Shown piece by piece: positions 22,539 to 35,860 of a stretch of 64,000 nucleotides of DNA (positions are counted from its first letter, which is position 1; every line of letters starts with the position of its first letter). Source of the stretch: Xestospongia muta (Eukaryota; Porifera; Demospongiae; Haplosclerida; Petrosiidae); assembly GCA_963693285.1 (NCBI GenBank), contig OY848918.1, positions 4,159,876-4,223,875 of the forward strand. The letters run 5' to 3'. A program made the translations under genes and the position numbers. The notes beneath the pieces are model-generated. The model ran no database searches, was not told the origin of the DNA, and saw nothing but the letters and a program-made list of their open reading frames with translations.

Positions 22539-25500
22539 AGGTGAAATTTGTTGCACCATACAAATTAGTTGCCTCACATTAAGGCACCTGGCAAAATCTT
22601 TTGCAAAATTGATGTATGGTATATTATTATAAAGGATGCTATAATTATATAGGTTAAACAGCGCTATACATATTTTCCATTTGTTGTGGTTTTGCAGATT
22701 GGCCAATTTTGCACATTACTTTATATGGAAGGTTGTCAAAAGAATACTTAAGAAAATATCAATCACTTTGTAAATATTATCATAAGAACTACCTGAATAT
22801 CATGGTGTAAAACCTATCTTTGTTGCAAGTGATATGTATAAGAAATTTGAAGCTATAAATTAATCTGCAAAGTCAATTCAAACAGAATTTGGTCTACGCT
22901 ATAGAAGCCTCAAAGCATAAATAATCAATCATACTCATTGTTGTGACCCTCTTTGCAGTATGCAATAGTATCTAATCATTTTAAATTCTTTATTATATAG
23001 CTGTTCAGTTCATATTCACTCCATCTTCTAACATTGGAGTCTATCAACTAGCACTTTACCAATGTTCAGTGGATCATACTGGTGTGGGTATTACTTGGAA
23101 TGTTAATGGTACAGGTTCTGGTCATAATGCAATCATCAAACCTGGTGTGTTTACAACTGGAGGACCACAACAGTCAAATCTTACCATACCTGGATATCCT
23201 CAATATAACAATACAGTAGTGAGATGTATTGGTGCAGGATTTGTAGATGGTAATAATTATTTTAACTCCAGTGAATCTACTCTAAGAATACAAGGTAACA
23301 CACTCTCTGATATATGTCATTATATCTCCTCTCATTAGGTAAACTAGCTGCTGTCAACAACTTGATATGTCATGTAGATAGTCAGTATATAAACTGTTCC
23401 TGGTCTCCTCCCTTCTCTCTGGTATCCATACCTTGTTATATTATCAATGTTACTTATGGAGGAGAACTAGTTACACAGAACACTACATCTTCTACAACAT
23501 GGCAGTACTGTCCCAGTCGATTTGGTAACTACACAATTAATGTAGCTGGTAATAACTCAGCTGGAGAAGGAAAGATAAACACCACATTAGTTGAAGTACT
23601 AGAAGGTAATTGATTTTTAACATACACTACTGAATATGCTGTAAAACTGACTAATCAATTAGTGACTGGACTATTTCCCATTTCCACTATAACCACCACA
23701 CCAAGTATATCATCATCAATGACTATTAATAGTATGTCTCCATCACCAACTATATTTTGTATAGGATGTGACAATAGTAAGTTATTATATTATTATTGCA
23801 GTCTGTTTATCTACTTTATACTATAGTGAGGACTGCCAAAAGAGATCACCTAATTATAATAAGTAAGAATTTTTATTGATTATTTATTATACTCAGTTCT
23901 CCTTTACAGTAGTTGCTACAATTATAATATTAATAATTTTGGCTATATCAGTACTAGTAATAGTAATGTGTATAGTCTTACACCAAAAAAATCGTAAGTT
24001 GATTAATTTATGAATTCATTTCAATGTCACATATATAGGTAAATGGATGCCAAAAGATGAGAGGAAGCTTAAGTTAGGTTCAATGGATGAGGTTAATTGA
24101 TATAGAAGTGTAAATATAACAATAGTTCTAACATCAGTTATTACTGATTATTCATTCAAATACATTTACACTCCAGACTCGTATAGCAGGTGTATTATAT
24201 TTCTGTTGTAATAATTTATGTTAGCTGCTTAGACAAAGTGGAATAGTCAAAACAAATTTATTGTAGCATTGTGGGTATACCAACTATATAAAGACTGGCA
24301 CACTTTGCATGGCAGGTATAAAAAGCCAAATACCTAAACATTTCATTCTAGTAATCTCAAATTTAGTTATTTCCATATAAAAATATAGCTTAAACACAAA
24401 GAATATTTAAATGACTAATTTTCAATTTGTCTACTAAAATCAAACTAATATTCGCACAAGAGGAGATTTTATGACAACATTTATAATTATAGTATATACA
24501 TATATTGTTTAAGGATTTAGATACACTCTTTTGTTAACCTTTTTAAAACTGCTTGAATATTCTATGTAAATTATCTGATCCATTAAGAAAGGAACAATAA
24601 GGACAAGTTTATACATGCTAAAATACTGTTAATAGGGATGGCCAGAGTGGCTGTCCAATGATGAAAAAAACAATAACATCTATCATCTTCTGTTTTATAT
24701 ACTCCACATATATCAATTCAGATATAGAAGAAACAATTACACTATTATTGAAAAATAAGACAATGTACAATTTAAATCTATAACTTTGTATTACAAAATT
24801 GTGGTATATGAGTATTATTTATTTATTATGGACATTTAAAATCATGAGCTTGCAATATTTTTTTCTTCTGATATATTAGATTTCTCTTAACCAGATTAAA
24901 TATATTGATGTGACTCCATTATCTAATGGTCCTATCCCAGCTCCAAATCTCAATTCCACAGTACCATATAGTACAATAGTACCAATAATAGGACAATGTA
25001 CTTTAATGCAACAATATCAGCCTTCATATTCCGAAAACGAATCATCTAATGAGGACTATGCCAGACTTAGTCATAATGTACATGCTAGTACCCAACTTTA
25101 TGATCATACTCAACATCCTCATTCTCATATTTCAACACCTATTCCACCTTTGTATTCTACACTACCTACTAATGGTAACATGACAAGTCATATATCATCA
25201 CCTGACAGTCAGTACTCTACATTGTCTAATAAAACAAGTGATAAATCAACTATTAAGAAGACAACAGGTCAGTAAACTTTACTATATAGTAGATATTATA
25301 TTATATTTATTATATTAGAGTTAACTCATAAAGATCTAGTTACTTATGTTGCTCCACATGTAACTACAAAACTACGAGAGATAGGTACTGCTCTAGCACT
25401 AACACCACCTGAACTAGATGACATTGAAGAGAACCATCAAGGTATCACTGGTGTGTTCCAACTCTGGTATGAGGCTAAGAGACGTCCATATACCTGGGAT

Positions 25501-25581
25501 ACATTGTTAATGATATTGAGATCACCAGCTGTAAATGAGCTTGAACTTGCTGACCAATTAGAGATACAGAATACTCAATGA
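21930..25581 (+). CDS. Ig-FN3-TM-death domain receptor (copy 2), 505 aa
   Basis: Exons 21930-21984, 23001-23294, 23339-23605, 23663-23776, 23910-23993, 24039-24091, 24880-25267, 25319-25581; each length equals that of the copy at 11460, and the frame is intact. Signal peptide MKQIIILLVVATLCSSG; Ig (VVRCIGAGF); FN3; short stalk; TM; linker with VPYSTI, DYARL, LYSTL and SQYSTL motifs; death domain (HVTTKLREIG ... LWYEAKRRPYTWDTLL). Substitutions against copy 1 are scattered, with conserved splice sites and no lesions, so both copies look functional. Same role as copy 1: a transmembrane receptor with a cytoplasmic death fold; ligand unknown. Confidence 0.85.
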
Positions 25582-25765
25582 TTATACAAACAGAGTTTGT
25601 GTGTGTGTCTTTATAAATATATGTGTGGTCTTATCCTTCTTCTTTACTGACATTGATAACATTATTATAAAAGAATAAAATCATTTGAATTAAATAATAC
25701 ATTTAAACAATCAACAATAGTAGAAAGTTATTATTGATGTAAGCACACACTATTGTCAATTAATG

Positions 25766-26053
25766 TCATATCACACCATATGCAGCACATGTGTTTGTGT
25801 CTAGTTTAGTAGTAGGTAGTGTATTAGTGATCATATCAACATTCTCATATTGAGGTATAACTTCATGAGGAACAGTATCTGTTAGTGGATTAACAGGAGA
25901 TGGTACAGTATCTACAATGGATAATATCATTTACAAACTGTTCCCACTGTTAGTATTACCTTGTCTCAGTGACTTAGTTCTTCTTATCCAACATATCACT
26001 ACATGTACTAGTACAATAGATACCAGTAAAAACTGACACACCCACTAGACTAC
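25766..26053 (-). pseudogene. orphan TM/tail exons (copy 2, frameshifted)
   Basis: Counterpart of 15233-15507. The TM exon carries a 2-bp deletion (GTCAGTTTTTACTGG against GTCAGTTCTAATACTGG) that shifts the frame into an early stop. The tail exon is still open, ends in AAYGVI plus stop, and has a small insertion (HEVIPQYENV). Confidence 0.6.
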
Positions 26054-26638
26054 CTGTGTAACATAAAAAATGATAACTATTATTAAAAACATTATTTGTT
26101 GAAATCACAACAATGCTGTTAAATTTCTTGTGTTGTTACTCGCTTGTAAACCAAAACAACAAAATATCTATAAAGGAAAGGAAGATTGAGTAGTCAGCCA
26201 GAAATATATAAATTTTGTAGTCTACAATTCACATCTTTCATATATCTCTTATAACAGTACATTCAATGATATGTAACCTTTTATAATTCATCAATGTATT
26301 GAAGATATCTTTGGTTTGTAACTAGTATGTTTACCACAAAATAATTCTACATACTATGTACAGTATGTACTGGGGATATATAATTGTATGTAAATATAAT
26401 TACTTAAAATGAACCATTATGCTGCTGTCTTGTCTCATTATATTGATTAGTAATAAATTACTTTCAGAACTATTGGTTGTTGTTGATTCATCTGTATATT
26501 AGACAACAGAAGTACTGTTTAACAAACCTATCACAATGTTTGAAGATATATCAAAGGCAAAGAGTAAAAAATACACAATAATGTTTATGAACATAAAAAA
26601 TATATAAATTTCAATCCATAGCATCTATGAAATTTACA

Positions 26639-28213
26639 TTAATTTTTATTGTCATTGTTGGAATTGCCAAAAGTAGTTTTACAATCAAGATAATCAGCCA
26701 ATGGTACCATAAGGTCTTCTATAGACTGAATCAAATCAGAGAACACTGGTCTTTCCTCACGATTATATTTCCAACAGGACATCATCAATGTGTACCTAAA
26801 GGCAATGTATTGTAGTATAGACACAATTAATATCGATATTCTAGTCCTTACATTTCCTCGGAACATACTGCATTACTAGGACAAAGAAGTCTGCCTCCAC
26901 TGTCTAGCAACGCTATTACACTAAGAGGATCTAGACCAGGATAGGGAATTTTACCAAGACTGAAGACCTCCCAATACAACACACCATTTGACCACTGTGT
27001 ATTTGGAAAATTAATCTGACAAAAATATGATACTAACCACATCTGTCTTTTCAGAGAACAGACCATCATGAAGGCTCTCTAATGCCATCCACTTAACTGG
27101 AAGTTTGACAATAGTTTTATTACAATCCTCTTTTCCACATTGTCTGAAATAGTTCTTAACATATACATCTTCTGAGAGTCCAAAATCAGCAACTTTAATA
27201 ATTCCATTAGAATCAATCCTAAAATTATTAATGATGAAGTTATAAGATGACAATTAACTAAGAGTAAATTCAGCTTACATGCAGTTTCTAGCAGCAAGAT
27301 CTCGGTGTATAAATCTCTGTTGAGCTAAATAAGCCATTCCTTTAACAACTTGTAAACACATTGAAAGAAGTTGCTTCCTTGCATTAAGTATAATATCATC
27401 ATCACTGTTTTCTGCTATTGTTAAATTTGGTCTTTCTTTCTTGAGGTAAGACAACAGACTCCCTTTAGCCATAAAAGGCATTACCATTAGAGGTGTCTGA
27501 CCAAGATCAAGACAGACTCCAATAAGTGAAAGTACATTAGGATGACCAAAAGAAGACATCTTTAAACTCTCTTCCATAATGGAGTTGAGATTCTCTTTAC
27601 TGTGAAGACCTTCATGACATTAACTTACAATATCATCAGAATAATGATGTTACCTATATATATATGTTACACATATTGCTTTTTTTAATATTGATACTCC
27701 CATTAGTGAATATGAAGCATTCCATGATATTTTTGTAGAACAAGAACTATTGCTATGTAACTGGACATTATGAACTGCTCCTAAAGGGCCTGTATATTTT
27801 CATACAAATCTGTTACATTGACTACATACCTTGAATTGATATTAATGCACTATGACCTTCTACGATTTTTTGTATTATTGATCATACCTATGAGGTAACA
27901 GTGCACAATAATGGAAGTGCCATCTTCTTTCTGTATAGTTGTTGATAATGTAGAAAGTTTCCCTCCCTCTGGCAATAATGTAGTTTTTTTAGTCACTGTG
28001 TTACTAGAATTAGAAAACAACAAGATAGTGAGAGAGTTGTAGTTTGTTCCACAAGTCAGCTGCACTGTTGATCCTAGTGAAACATTCTTTGACAATGGGA
28101 GTTCACTGAATAACTCTGTTATAAAAGACCATCAATCATTATATATATTCAAGTAACTTACCATTAGTTGATACAGATAACAACAAAGAGAAGAGAACAA
28201 GTAGAGAAAGCAT
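26639..28213 (-). pseudogene. broken Ig-FN3/tyrosine-kinase chimera (copy 2)
   Basis: Same junction as the copy at 15782-17251 (here ~27654), so the fusion predates the segmental duplication. Signal exon from 28213 (MLSLLVLFSLFLSVS); the Ig exon has a 1-bp insertion in an A run that ends the frame after INNTKNRRRS; the FN3 piece keeps its Trp. If the fused exon were spliced at its retained donor it would enter the kinase in the wrong phase. Kinase exons 27279-27594, ~27038-27218, 26852-26994 and 26639-26795 are complete through the C-lobe (CWKYNREERPVFSDL) and stop. The glycine loop and VAIK Lys are missing. A conserved Tyr is replaced in WSNGVLYWEVF. Confidence 0.75.
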
Positions 28214-28435
28214 TGTTTACATTTGATGAGACTGAATTATAATTATATTCATAAAGCAAGTTATTACATGCTATGAATTTGTTTATTAATAATATATATA
28301 TGTACATGCATCATAACTAGCTAGTATATTCTTCTATACTCTTCTTAGATCTATAAAATTGTGAACATTATCAAGTCAATTTAATTTACTAATTTTATCA
28401 ACTGTTGATCCAATTGATTGTCTATTTCTGTGTAA

Positions 28436-30439
28436 CTATAAAGTGGGAGTTGAGATACTCTCCAACTATATGTAATTATGACTATAAATAACCATTTAAT
28501 GATTTAATCATACCTTGATGTCGCTTTCTGTTGTTTTATTTACTGGACAAAAAGAATGCAATGCATTAAGCAAGAATATTGTAATTATGTACTTGTTTGA
28601 TCAGTCCCAATGGACAATGGATGCACTTTATTACGTATTGCTATAGATATAAAATGAACAGACCTTTCATTAGACAACATTATCATAACTTACATCTGTA
28701 TTTTTTGATGCTAATGAATACAGCTATTCCTATCACAAATAAGTTAAACAATAATTATGTATGGAAAAAAATTACCGACACTTGCAATAATAACAAGTAC
28801 CAAAAATGAAAGGACAACTCCGATTACTATGCTAATGGTGTTAGATCCCTATAGAAAAATGTATATTAATGTATATTACTCCATACAAATGTTGATTCTT
28901 ACATTTGGAGGAAATACTGGGGGTACTGATGATGAAATTATTACTATTTGAGATGTTTCTATGGTGACATTGATGTAAATGTTCCTTAGAACTTTAGCTG
29001 GAGCCGAACATTTCAATTCTTCACTAACAACATCATAAAAATACACAGTACAAACAGTGCTCTCATTAAAAGGCTGAGTACACCATGTTTTGTTACTTGA
29101 GTTAGTGATGTTTTTTGGTTGGTTTTCACAATCTATAACAAAATGATAGCTATTAGCTGTACTACCAGGTCTGTATACAATGTTGAGGCAAAGCATTCCA
29201 TCTTTTACCTTTGCTGATGCATCGATAATATGAAATGTATCTACAAAATGGGGACACCATCAAAAGATATATAATATGAATTTACATACTAATTGTAACT
29301 GGTCTAGAGTTAAGTGTTTGATTATTATCTAGCTCAATCATTGCTATTAAAGAATATTCTTTACTGTCCATCAATTGATGAGAGGATGTAAGTTGTAATT
29401 CATTAGCAGTTTGATTTTCTGTATAATTGGCATTTGCACAAACCCAATTCATCAAACATATTTGAGCTGAAATAATTGTTTGGTTTTTACATAAAGCTGA
29501 TATCTATTCATAAAGGATGGAAAAATGTTGTAATCTATACTACAAGTACTCACAGGTATAGAAACTTTAATAAACCATTGACTTTCTTTTAATGAAACGA
29601 CTGCTTTAGTAAGATTGAAACGTGTATCTGAAAGAGCAATATAATTATATTTATGTATAATTGTATGACTAATACCTATATCTGATTTGTTTACAATTAT
29701 ATTTACAGCTGGTCCAATGCTGACTTTATTTATTGCCATGATCGATAAATTGTAACTGTTAACAGAGAGTAGAATATAGCTATTATTGACTGTGAAATTA
29801 GTTGATTCTTCATTGAGAATAACCACATATCCATCTAATGGTTTGAGCGATTTTGGTGGTGTCCAGGATATGTTGATTGTACAAGGATCATGAATCCCTA
29901 TTGACTCATTTAAAACTTTGTCTGGTTGACCTACATGTAAAACAATATATCTTGTTATATAATCCATAATTTAATGAAATATATAACCTTGTACAAAAAT
30001 ATGAGAATATTCACTTTCATCCAAGGTTCCATTATTGAACTTCACATGGCATTTGACTTTCATGCCATTGTAATAAGTGCTGTTTACTTCGAGTTCTAAG
30101 TGTGCTGTGGTGTTTCCAGATGTTGAATTAAAAGATCCTTTAGGCTGAAAGTTAAGATCAGTTTCTGGTTCAGTTTCCCATAAAAAGGAAAAAACTTCTC
30201 CAGAAATAGTACAAGTAAATATAACAGTATCTCCAACAAACACTATAGTCTCATTAGGTGTTAATAATGGCTTGTCTAGGCACAAACAAATACTACAATT
30301 ATTTATTTTTAATTAATGACTATTTATATACCTGCAACAGCCTTATGGAAACTTACAAAGAACATCAGAATGTAAAACAACCTTAACACACTGTAAAATT
30401 ACAATTCAAAAGAATTATGTATTCTTACCATATCTTCAT
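28436..30439 (-). CDS. Ig-FN3 receptor, very short tail (copy 3 of 3), 479 aa
   Basis: Exons 30429-30439, 30332-30390, 29988-30275, 29676-29930, 29554-29627, 29290-29503, 28903-29240, 28776-28848, 28694-28729, 28593-28640, 28514-28527, 28436-28465; lengths equal copy 2 exon by exon and the frame is open. The Ig has both cysteines (VIFTCTISG, MKVKCHV). FN3 ends in a changed segment (SDIGISHTII in the adjoining sequence). The extracellular module has CENQPKNITNSSN and CTQPFNESTVC; TM SIVIGVVLSFLVLVIIAS; short basic tail. Probably the healthiest of the three paralogs. The 14-bp and 11-bp exons are inferred from conserved AG/GT signals and frame in all copies. Confidence 0.72.
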
Positions 30440-31129
30440 TTCTTTGAATACTTAAACTTGCTTTCACTGTTGACAAAGAAATGCTGATCATACATATAGG
30501 CATCATTGAATATGATTTATAAGTGCCATGTCACAAGATTATAAAAGGCTTATGATGCTACAGCATCCACCCAGGTATGAATGTTTTTCTCATTGGAATT
30601 AATTTGTGTGGTCTTATTTATAGTGACATTCATGAGCTTTAATTATCATTCCTCAAATTCCTCCTACAATGTTTCTAATGGAACAACACTTATAGTATTG
30701 ATATTTATGAAGAGATATAGAAATTTTGCTTAGCTATAAAGTTTATGAAACTCAGTGATTAATTGTGTACAATCATTTATTAAGTATTGTGTATATTATG
30801 TAATTACTATCAAGATTGTGCTATACCTTAGAATAGGTTGCAAGAAATGTGAACTAGATGCTTCTTTGTCTCACAATTTTCCCCTGATAATAGCTATGAA
30901 TACACTCAATATACTAGTATATATGTATGATATTGACTAAGGTCATCTTTCTTCAAGAAATAGACTATTACTCCTATAAATACATTAGACATATCTTGAA
31001 ATATAATACTTTAAGACTATCTATGTGTGTCTCTGTGTAGGTAAATAGTTTCAGCTCTAATTTGTATATACCTACCTTTATTGGTAAATGTATATCTCCT
31101 TATCTTCCAAATAGGTACATATTACAAGT

Positions 31130-31610
31130 ACATGAACGTACATGAACATATACTGACTATATTACTGATATTACCAGTGGACATGTACTTGTAATATTAC
31201 TGATATATCTAATATACTACCAGTTGACAGATACTGGTAATATTACTGATATATCTAATATACTATCAGTTGACAGATACTGGTAATATTACTGATACAT
31301 CTAATATACTACCAGTGGACATATACTGGCAATATTACTGATACATCTAATATACTACCAATGGACATATACTGGCAATACTACTGATACACCCAATATA
31401 CTACAAGTGGATATATACATGTAATATTGCTGATACATCCAATCTACTACCAGTGGACATATGCTAGTAATATTACTGATATATCTAATATACTACCAAT
31501 GGACATATACTGGCAATATTACTGATATATCTAATATATTACCAGTGGACATATACTGGTAATATCACTGATATATCTAATATACTACTACTGGACATAT
31601 ACTGATAATA
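31130..31610. repeat. 46-bp minisatellite, about ten units
   Basis: Same unit as at 9347, with the ACCAGT/ACTGGT dyad, in the same orientation. Located about 0.7 kb upstream of the minus-strand receptor starting at 30439. Unit variants include CAGTTGACAGATACTGG and CAATGGACATATACTGG. Confidence 0.85.
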
Positions 31611-31983
31611 TTAAGTCATATCACACTTGATGTCACTTGATACCACATACTTTAATGTCCTGACATGGAGACATGGAGAAGACAATAAAACAACAATATA
31701 ATTGATATTCTTGGAGACCAAAGACTACTCCAGGATGACCCAGTTGATCACAATAATATCTTGTAATGTAAACTGATGTAATTAATTATCTCATACCTTG
31801 TGTCTGTACATAACTTATAGTTCCCAACAATACAATGCCAACACATCTAACTAGTATATTTTTATATTGAGGACATCATTATTTACATGTCATCTCTTGT
31901 TTAGTACTGAATGATTCAGTTACATATTCTGTCTCTTCTATTCTACTACTCACCTATCACTTTATTATCACAGTTAGTATTAC

Positions 31984-32067
31984 CTTGTCTCACTGACTTA
32001 GTTCTTCTTATCCAACATGTCACTATATGTACTAGTACAGTACATACCAGTATTAGTACTGACACAC
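31984..32067 (-). pseudogene. orphan TM exon just downstream of the kinase gene
   Basis: Encodes GVSVLILVCTVLVHIVTCW then IRRTKSVRQG with an AG acceptor and a GT donor. It matches the TM exon at 15412-15507. The tail exon that should follow is missing. It lies ~67 bp 3' of the stop of the receptor tyrosine kinase, the same position the orphan exons take in the two duplicated blocks. Confidence 0.5.
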
Positions 32068-32133
32068 CTAATGCACAATAACATTTATGGACATAAAAAT
32101 ATATAAACTTCAATAGTAAGTATGACATTCATA

Positions 32134-35100
32134 TTAATTCTCATTGTCATTATTGGAATTGCCAAAAGTAGTTTTACAATCAAGATAATCAGTCAATGGT
32201 GCCATAAGGTCTTCTATAGAATGAACCAAATCAGAGAACATTGGTCTTTCCTCAGGATTATATTTCCAACAGGACATCATCAATGTGTACCTAAAGGCAA
32301 TGTATTGTAGTATAGACACAATTAATATCGATATTCTAGTCCTTACATTTCCTCGGAACATGCTGCATTACTAGGACAAAGAAGTCTACCTCCACTATCT
32401 AGCAACTCTATTACACTAAGAGGATCTAGACCAGGATAGGGAATTTTACCAAGACTGAAGACTTCCCAACACAACACACCATATGACCACTGTGTAGTTG
32501 GGAAATTAATTTGATAAAAAAATATGATACTAACCACATCTGTCTTTTCAGAGAACAGACCATCATGAAGGCTCTCTAATGCCATCCACTTAACTGGAAG
32601 TTTGACAATAGTTTTATTACCATCATCTTTTCCCCAATGTCTGAAATAGTTCTTAACATATACATCTTCTGAGAGTCCAAAATCAGCAACTTTGATAATT
32701 CCATTAGAATCAATCCTAAAATTATTAATGATGAAGTTATAAGATGACAATTAACTAAGAGTAAATTCAGCTTACATGCAGTTTCTAGCAGCAAGATCTC
32801 GGTGTATAAATCTCTGTTGAGCTAAATAAGCCATTCCTTTAGCAACTTGTAAACACATTGAAAGAAGTTGCTTCCTTGCACTAAGTATAATATCATCATC
32901 ACTGTTTTCTGCTATTGTTAAATTTGGTCTTTCTTTCTTGAGGTAAGACAACAAACTACCTCTAGCCATAAAAGGCATTACTATTAGAGGTGTCTGACCA
33001 AAATCAAGACAGACTCCAATAAGTGAAAGTACATTAGGATGATTAAAAGAAGACATCTTTAAACTCTCTTCCATAATGGAGTTGAGATTGTCTTTACTGT
33101 AAAGACCTTCATGACATTAACTTACATTATCATCAGAGGTAATGATGTTACCTTTGAGTGTTTTAATAGCAACAGGCATTGGAACACTATTAATAATGTT
33201 GCCATCAGGAGTATATAGTCCTCGATATACTATCCCAAATTCACCTTTGATCATGAGATTAAGAACTATATGTAATTGAAACAGTTATGATATATACCTT
33301 GACCAACAGTCTCTTGCAATTGCAACAATGATCCTGAAATGATCTTATTATCAGGTAATTGTTTCAGGCACAAAGATGAAACATATTCAACTGTATGACT
33401 TTGATAATGATTTTGTCTTGTGCCTTCACCTTTGATTTGCATTGTAGAAATATCATATGGTGTGAAGATGAACATAATGTTACTGATAGAATGTTAATCT
33501 TTACCATGTTGTCTCACAGAGATACCCATTTTCAATCTGTAAAAAATGTTACAGTTGATTATGAGCTTGGTGCAAAAATTGAATAGTCTACAATCACTAA
33601 CTTCATTACCTAGCTTGTTTTTTTCTCCTTTTAAAAAAACACAAGGAAATGATCATTGATATTACAGACAGGAGTACTACAATGGATAATACCACAATAA
33701 TTATATACAATATTAAATTATCTGATTTTGGTAGTGGCGAAGTTGGTGCTGGTGTTAGTGTAGGTGTAAGAAATGTTAAAGACAAAATATCTGTAATATA
33801 AAAGAATACTATTAACTAATATATATCTAGTTGATTTATCTAGATAAATATGCAGCATGCAGTGTCTACAGAGATACTATATTGATGTCTCTAATAGACT
33901 GGGCTTGTAGGGATGGTAGATCATGGCATATTCTTTTATCTTTAGTTATTCATAATCTACACCAACTACAACAGCAAGTTACTTGGACTATGTAAATATT
34001 TTATGTAAAGATAGATTAGATTTGTTAAAGCCCAGTAGAAAAATTGAAAAATATTTAAAATTAAATAGTAATCAGAAAGTACAGGAATAGGAAGAAAGAG
34101 ATGACATTAAATATGGCATCAAATGACAACAGAATAAAGATTAATTAAAAACACTTTTAATAGTCCTTTATTCTCTTACCTGGTATTACTTTTAATGTAC
34201 TAAATACTGCTTGCATCTCTGTATATTGTGGAGTATTAGTAGATGTACTTGTAATGATATCCATTGCTTTGATGGTAGTAGTAGGAATAATTCTAGGAAC
34301 TTCTAGTGAAGTTAACATCACAGCTGGTACTTTATTGTTGTTCATGGCTAGACTGGACTGAGTCTCTAAGTCATATATGTAGAGTGTATAGTTCCCACTT
34401 GATAAACCAGTTATACAAGTTTCTGATTGACAACACATTGACATATTCAGATAAATCTCCTTTGTAACATTAGTATCTGATTCATTATTTATTAGTACAA
34501 TATAAGCTCCTATTGCTTTACTGTTATAATGATATGTTAGTAATACACACACCTTTCCTCTGTCAATATCAGTGACTGAAATATTTTGTATGTCATGTGT
34601 ATCTGGTTAATGAGAGAGAAAATTATAATAACATTATTTAATGATAGATCTAGTATAGACTTACTTATTGTAAATAAATTTGACTCCATTTCTTGTCCAT
34701 TACTGTACTGTATTACAAAACTTAATGTGAGAAATCTGTTCTCTGGTAGAGATAATTTAGCTCTCATTATAACAGTAGAAGATAGTGTTGTAGTATAGTT
34801 AACGTATTGAGTATTATTAAGAGATGTTGTAGAACAGTTAGTGATACTTTCACAGATTGTGAATAGAGTATACTCAATTGAATTATTTGTACACAGACCC
34901 TGTTGGAAAATGAAAACACAATTGTTATCATAAACAATTTACTGTTATGTTAAAGACAAGTTCCCATTCCTTTCCATTCCAGTAATAGTTTTGAATTCTG
35001 GAATCATTTAGAGCTAACACAATTAGTACACAAAATCTTATCATATCACAAGAGATAATTTACCTTTAGTGAAAGATGCAGTCAAAGATGTTTTATTTCC

Positions 35101-35766
35101 TTCACCAGCCTTATTTACTGCTGATATTTCTATCACATAAATTTCATTAAGTACAACTGGTACAAACTTATAATATGTTGTGTTAACAAGTACAGACATT
35201 AATGGAACATCTCCTGTAGTAACAGAAATATTGTAACCTAAGATAGGTACCCCAGCAAGGGAATAAGGAGAGACCCACGACAGTGATATAGAACATGGGT
35301 CTTGTGCAATAATTTTTAGGCCTCCAACTTCAGCTGGAAGTCCTATACACAGATACACAATCACTGACAATACAGAGCGATGCATCTAGACTATACCTTG
35401 AATCAATAAGAAGACTTGTTTATATAACAGTACTTTAAAATTAGTACCATTTAACAGATAGCATGTAAAACTTGACTCATTATATTCTGATACTACTGCT
35501 TTTACCAGTACTTTAGAAACAGATCCTCCTTCAATTAACTGTTCATTGAGAACTGAAGCAGTAATATTACTACTAAAAAACCATATGATATCTAAACTGG
35601 AGTCATTAGTACCACAGGAGAAGACAACATCAGAACCAAGTGATACATTTTGTGATCTTGGTACAACAGTTAGTAGTCCTAAAGAGTTCCCTGATATAAC
35701 CAGCTTTAGTAGATACAATATTATTATAACAAAAGCTGATAGATTGCTAGGATAACTGTATTCCAT
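32134..35766 (-). CDS. receptor tyrosine kinase with Ig and FN3 ectodomain, 877 aa
   Basis: Exons 35397-35766, 35064-35342, 34943-35013, 34665-34899, 34180-34602, 33610-33790, 33298-33482, 33152-33244, 32776-33091, 32535-32715, 32347-32489, 32134-32290; 2634 nt, frame intact. Signal peptide and Ig share exon 1 (VVFSCGTN ... FTCYLL); FN3 ~124-216; W/NW exon; Cys module; stalk with Pro/Thr (LTPTLTPAPTSP); TM ~485-510. The kinase has all hallmarks: loop GQGEFGIVYRG (~580-590), VAIK Lys ~609, HRDLAARN with Asp ~711, DFG Asp ~729, activation loop DVYVKNYFR, LPVKWMALESL, DVWSYGVLCWEVFSLG, CWKYNPEERP. The tyrosine-type HRDLAARN and KWMALES mark it as a tyrosine kinase. Predicted to autophosphorylate and signal at the plasma membrane. 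Only ~95 bp separate its start from the stop of the gene upstream. Confidence 0.88.
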
Positions 35767-35860
35767 ACTACCTCCTCTGCCTTCTCTAACCTCTTCTAGT
35801 TAAAGTAATTGTGTTATGTAATTATCACAGTTATTACAAACAAAAATCACAATAATCTAA

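Larger units (their letters stand above)
20510..31800. repeat. segmental duplication, copy 2
   Basis: Second copy of the block at 9961-20509, in the same gene order and orientation. Differences include the damaged foldback element, an expanded CA tract at 22.5 kb, an extra ~58 bp near 22790, the kinase 3' exon retained here, and a long minisatellite at the right end. The right border is approximate. Confidence 0.85.

Noticed and set aside
33505..33536. Possible 32-bp exon between the TM and juxtamembrane exons of the receptor tyrosine kinase
   Set aside because: It has AG and GT borders but shifts the frame; joining 33610 directly to 33482 keeps the frame into the kinase. Could be an alternative exon at most.
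33395..33586. Plus-strand open frame over the juxtamembrane exon of the kinase
   Set aside because: Antisense shadow of a well-supported minus-strand exon with no family similarity. The same applies to the plus-strand frames at 34586, 35546, 39619, 41672, 49311 and 50505.
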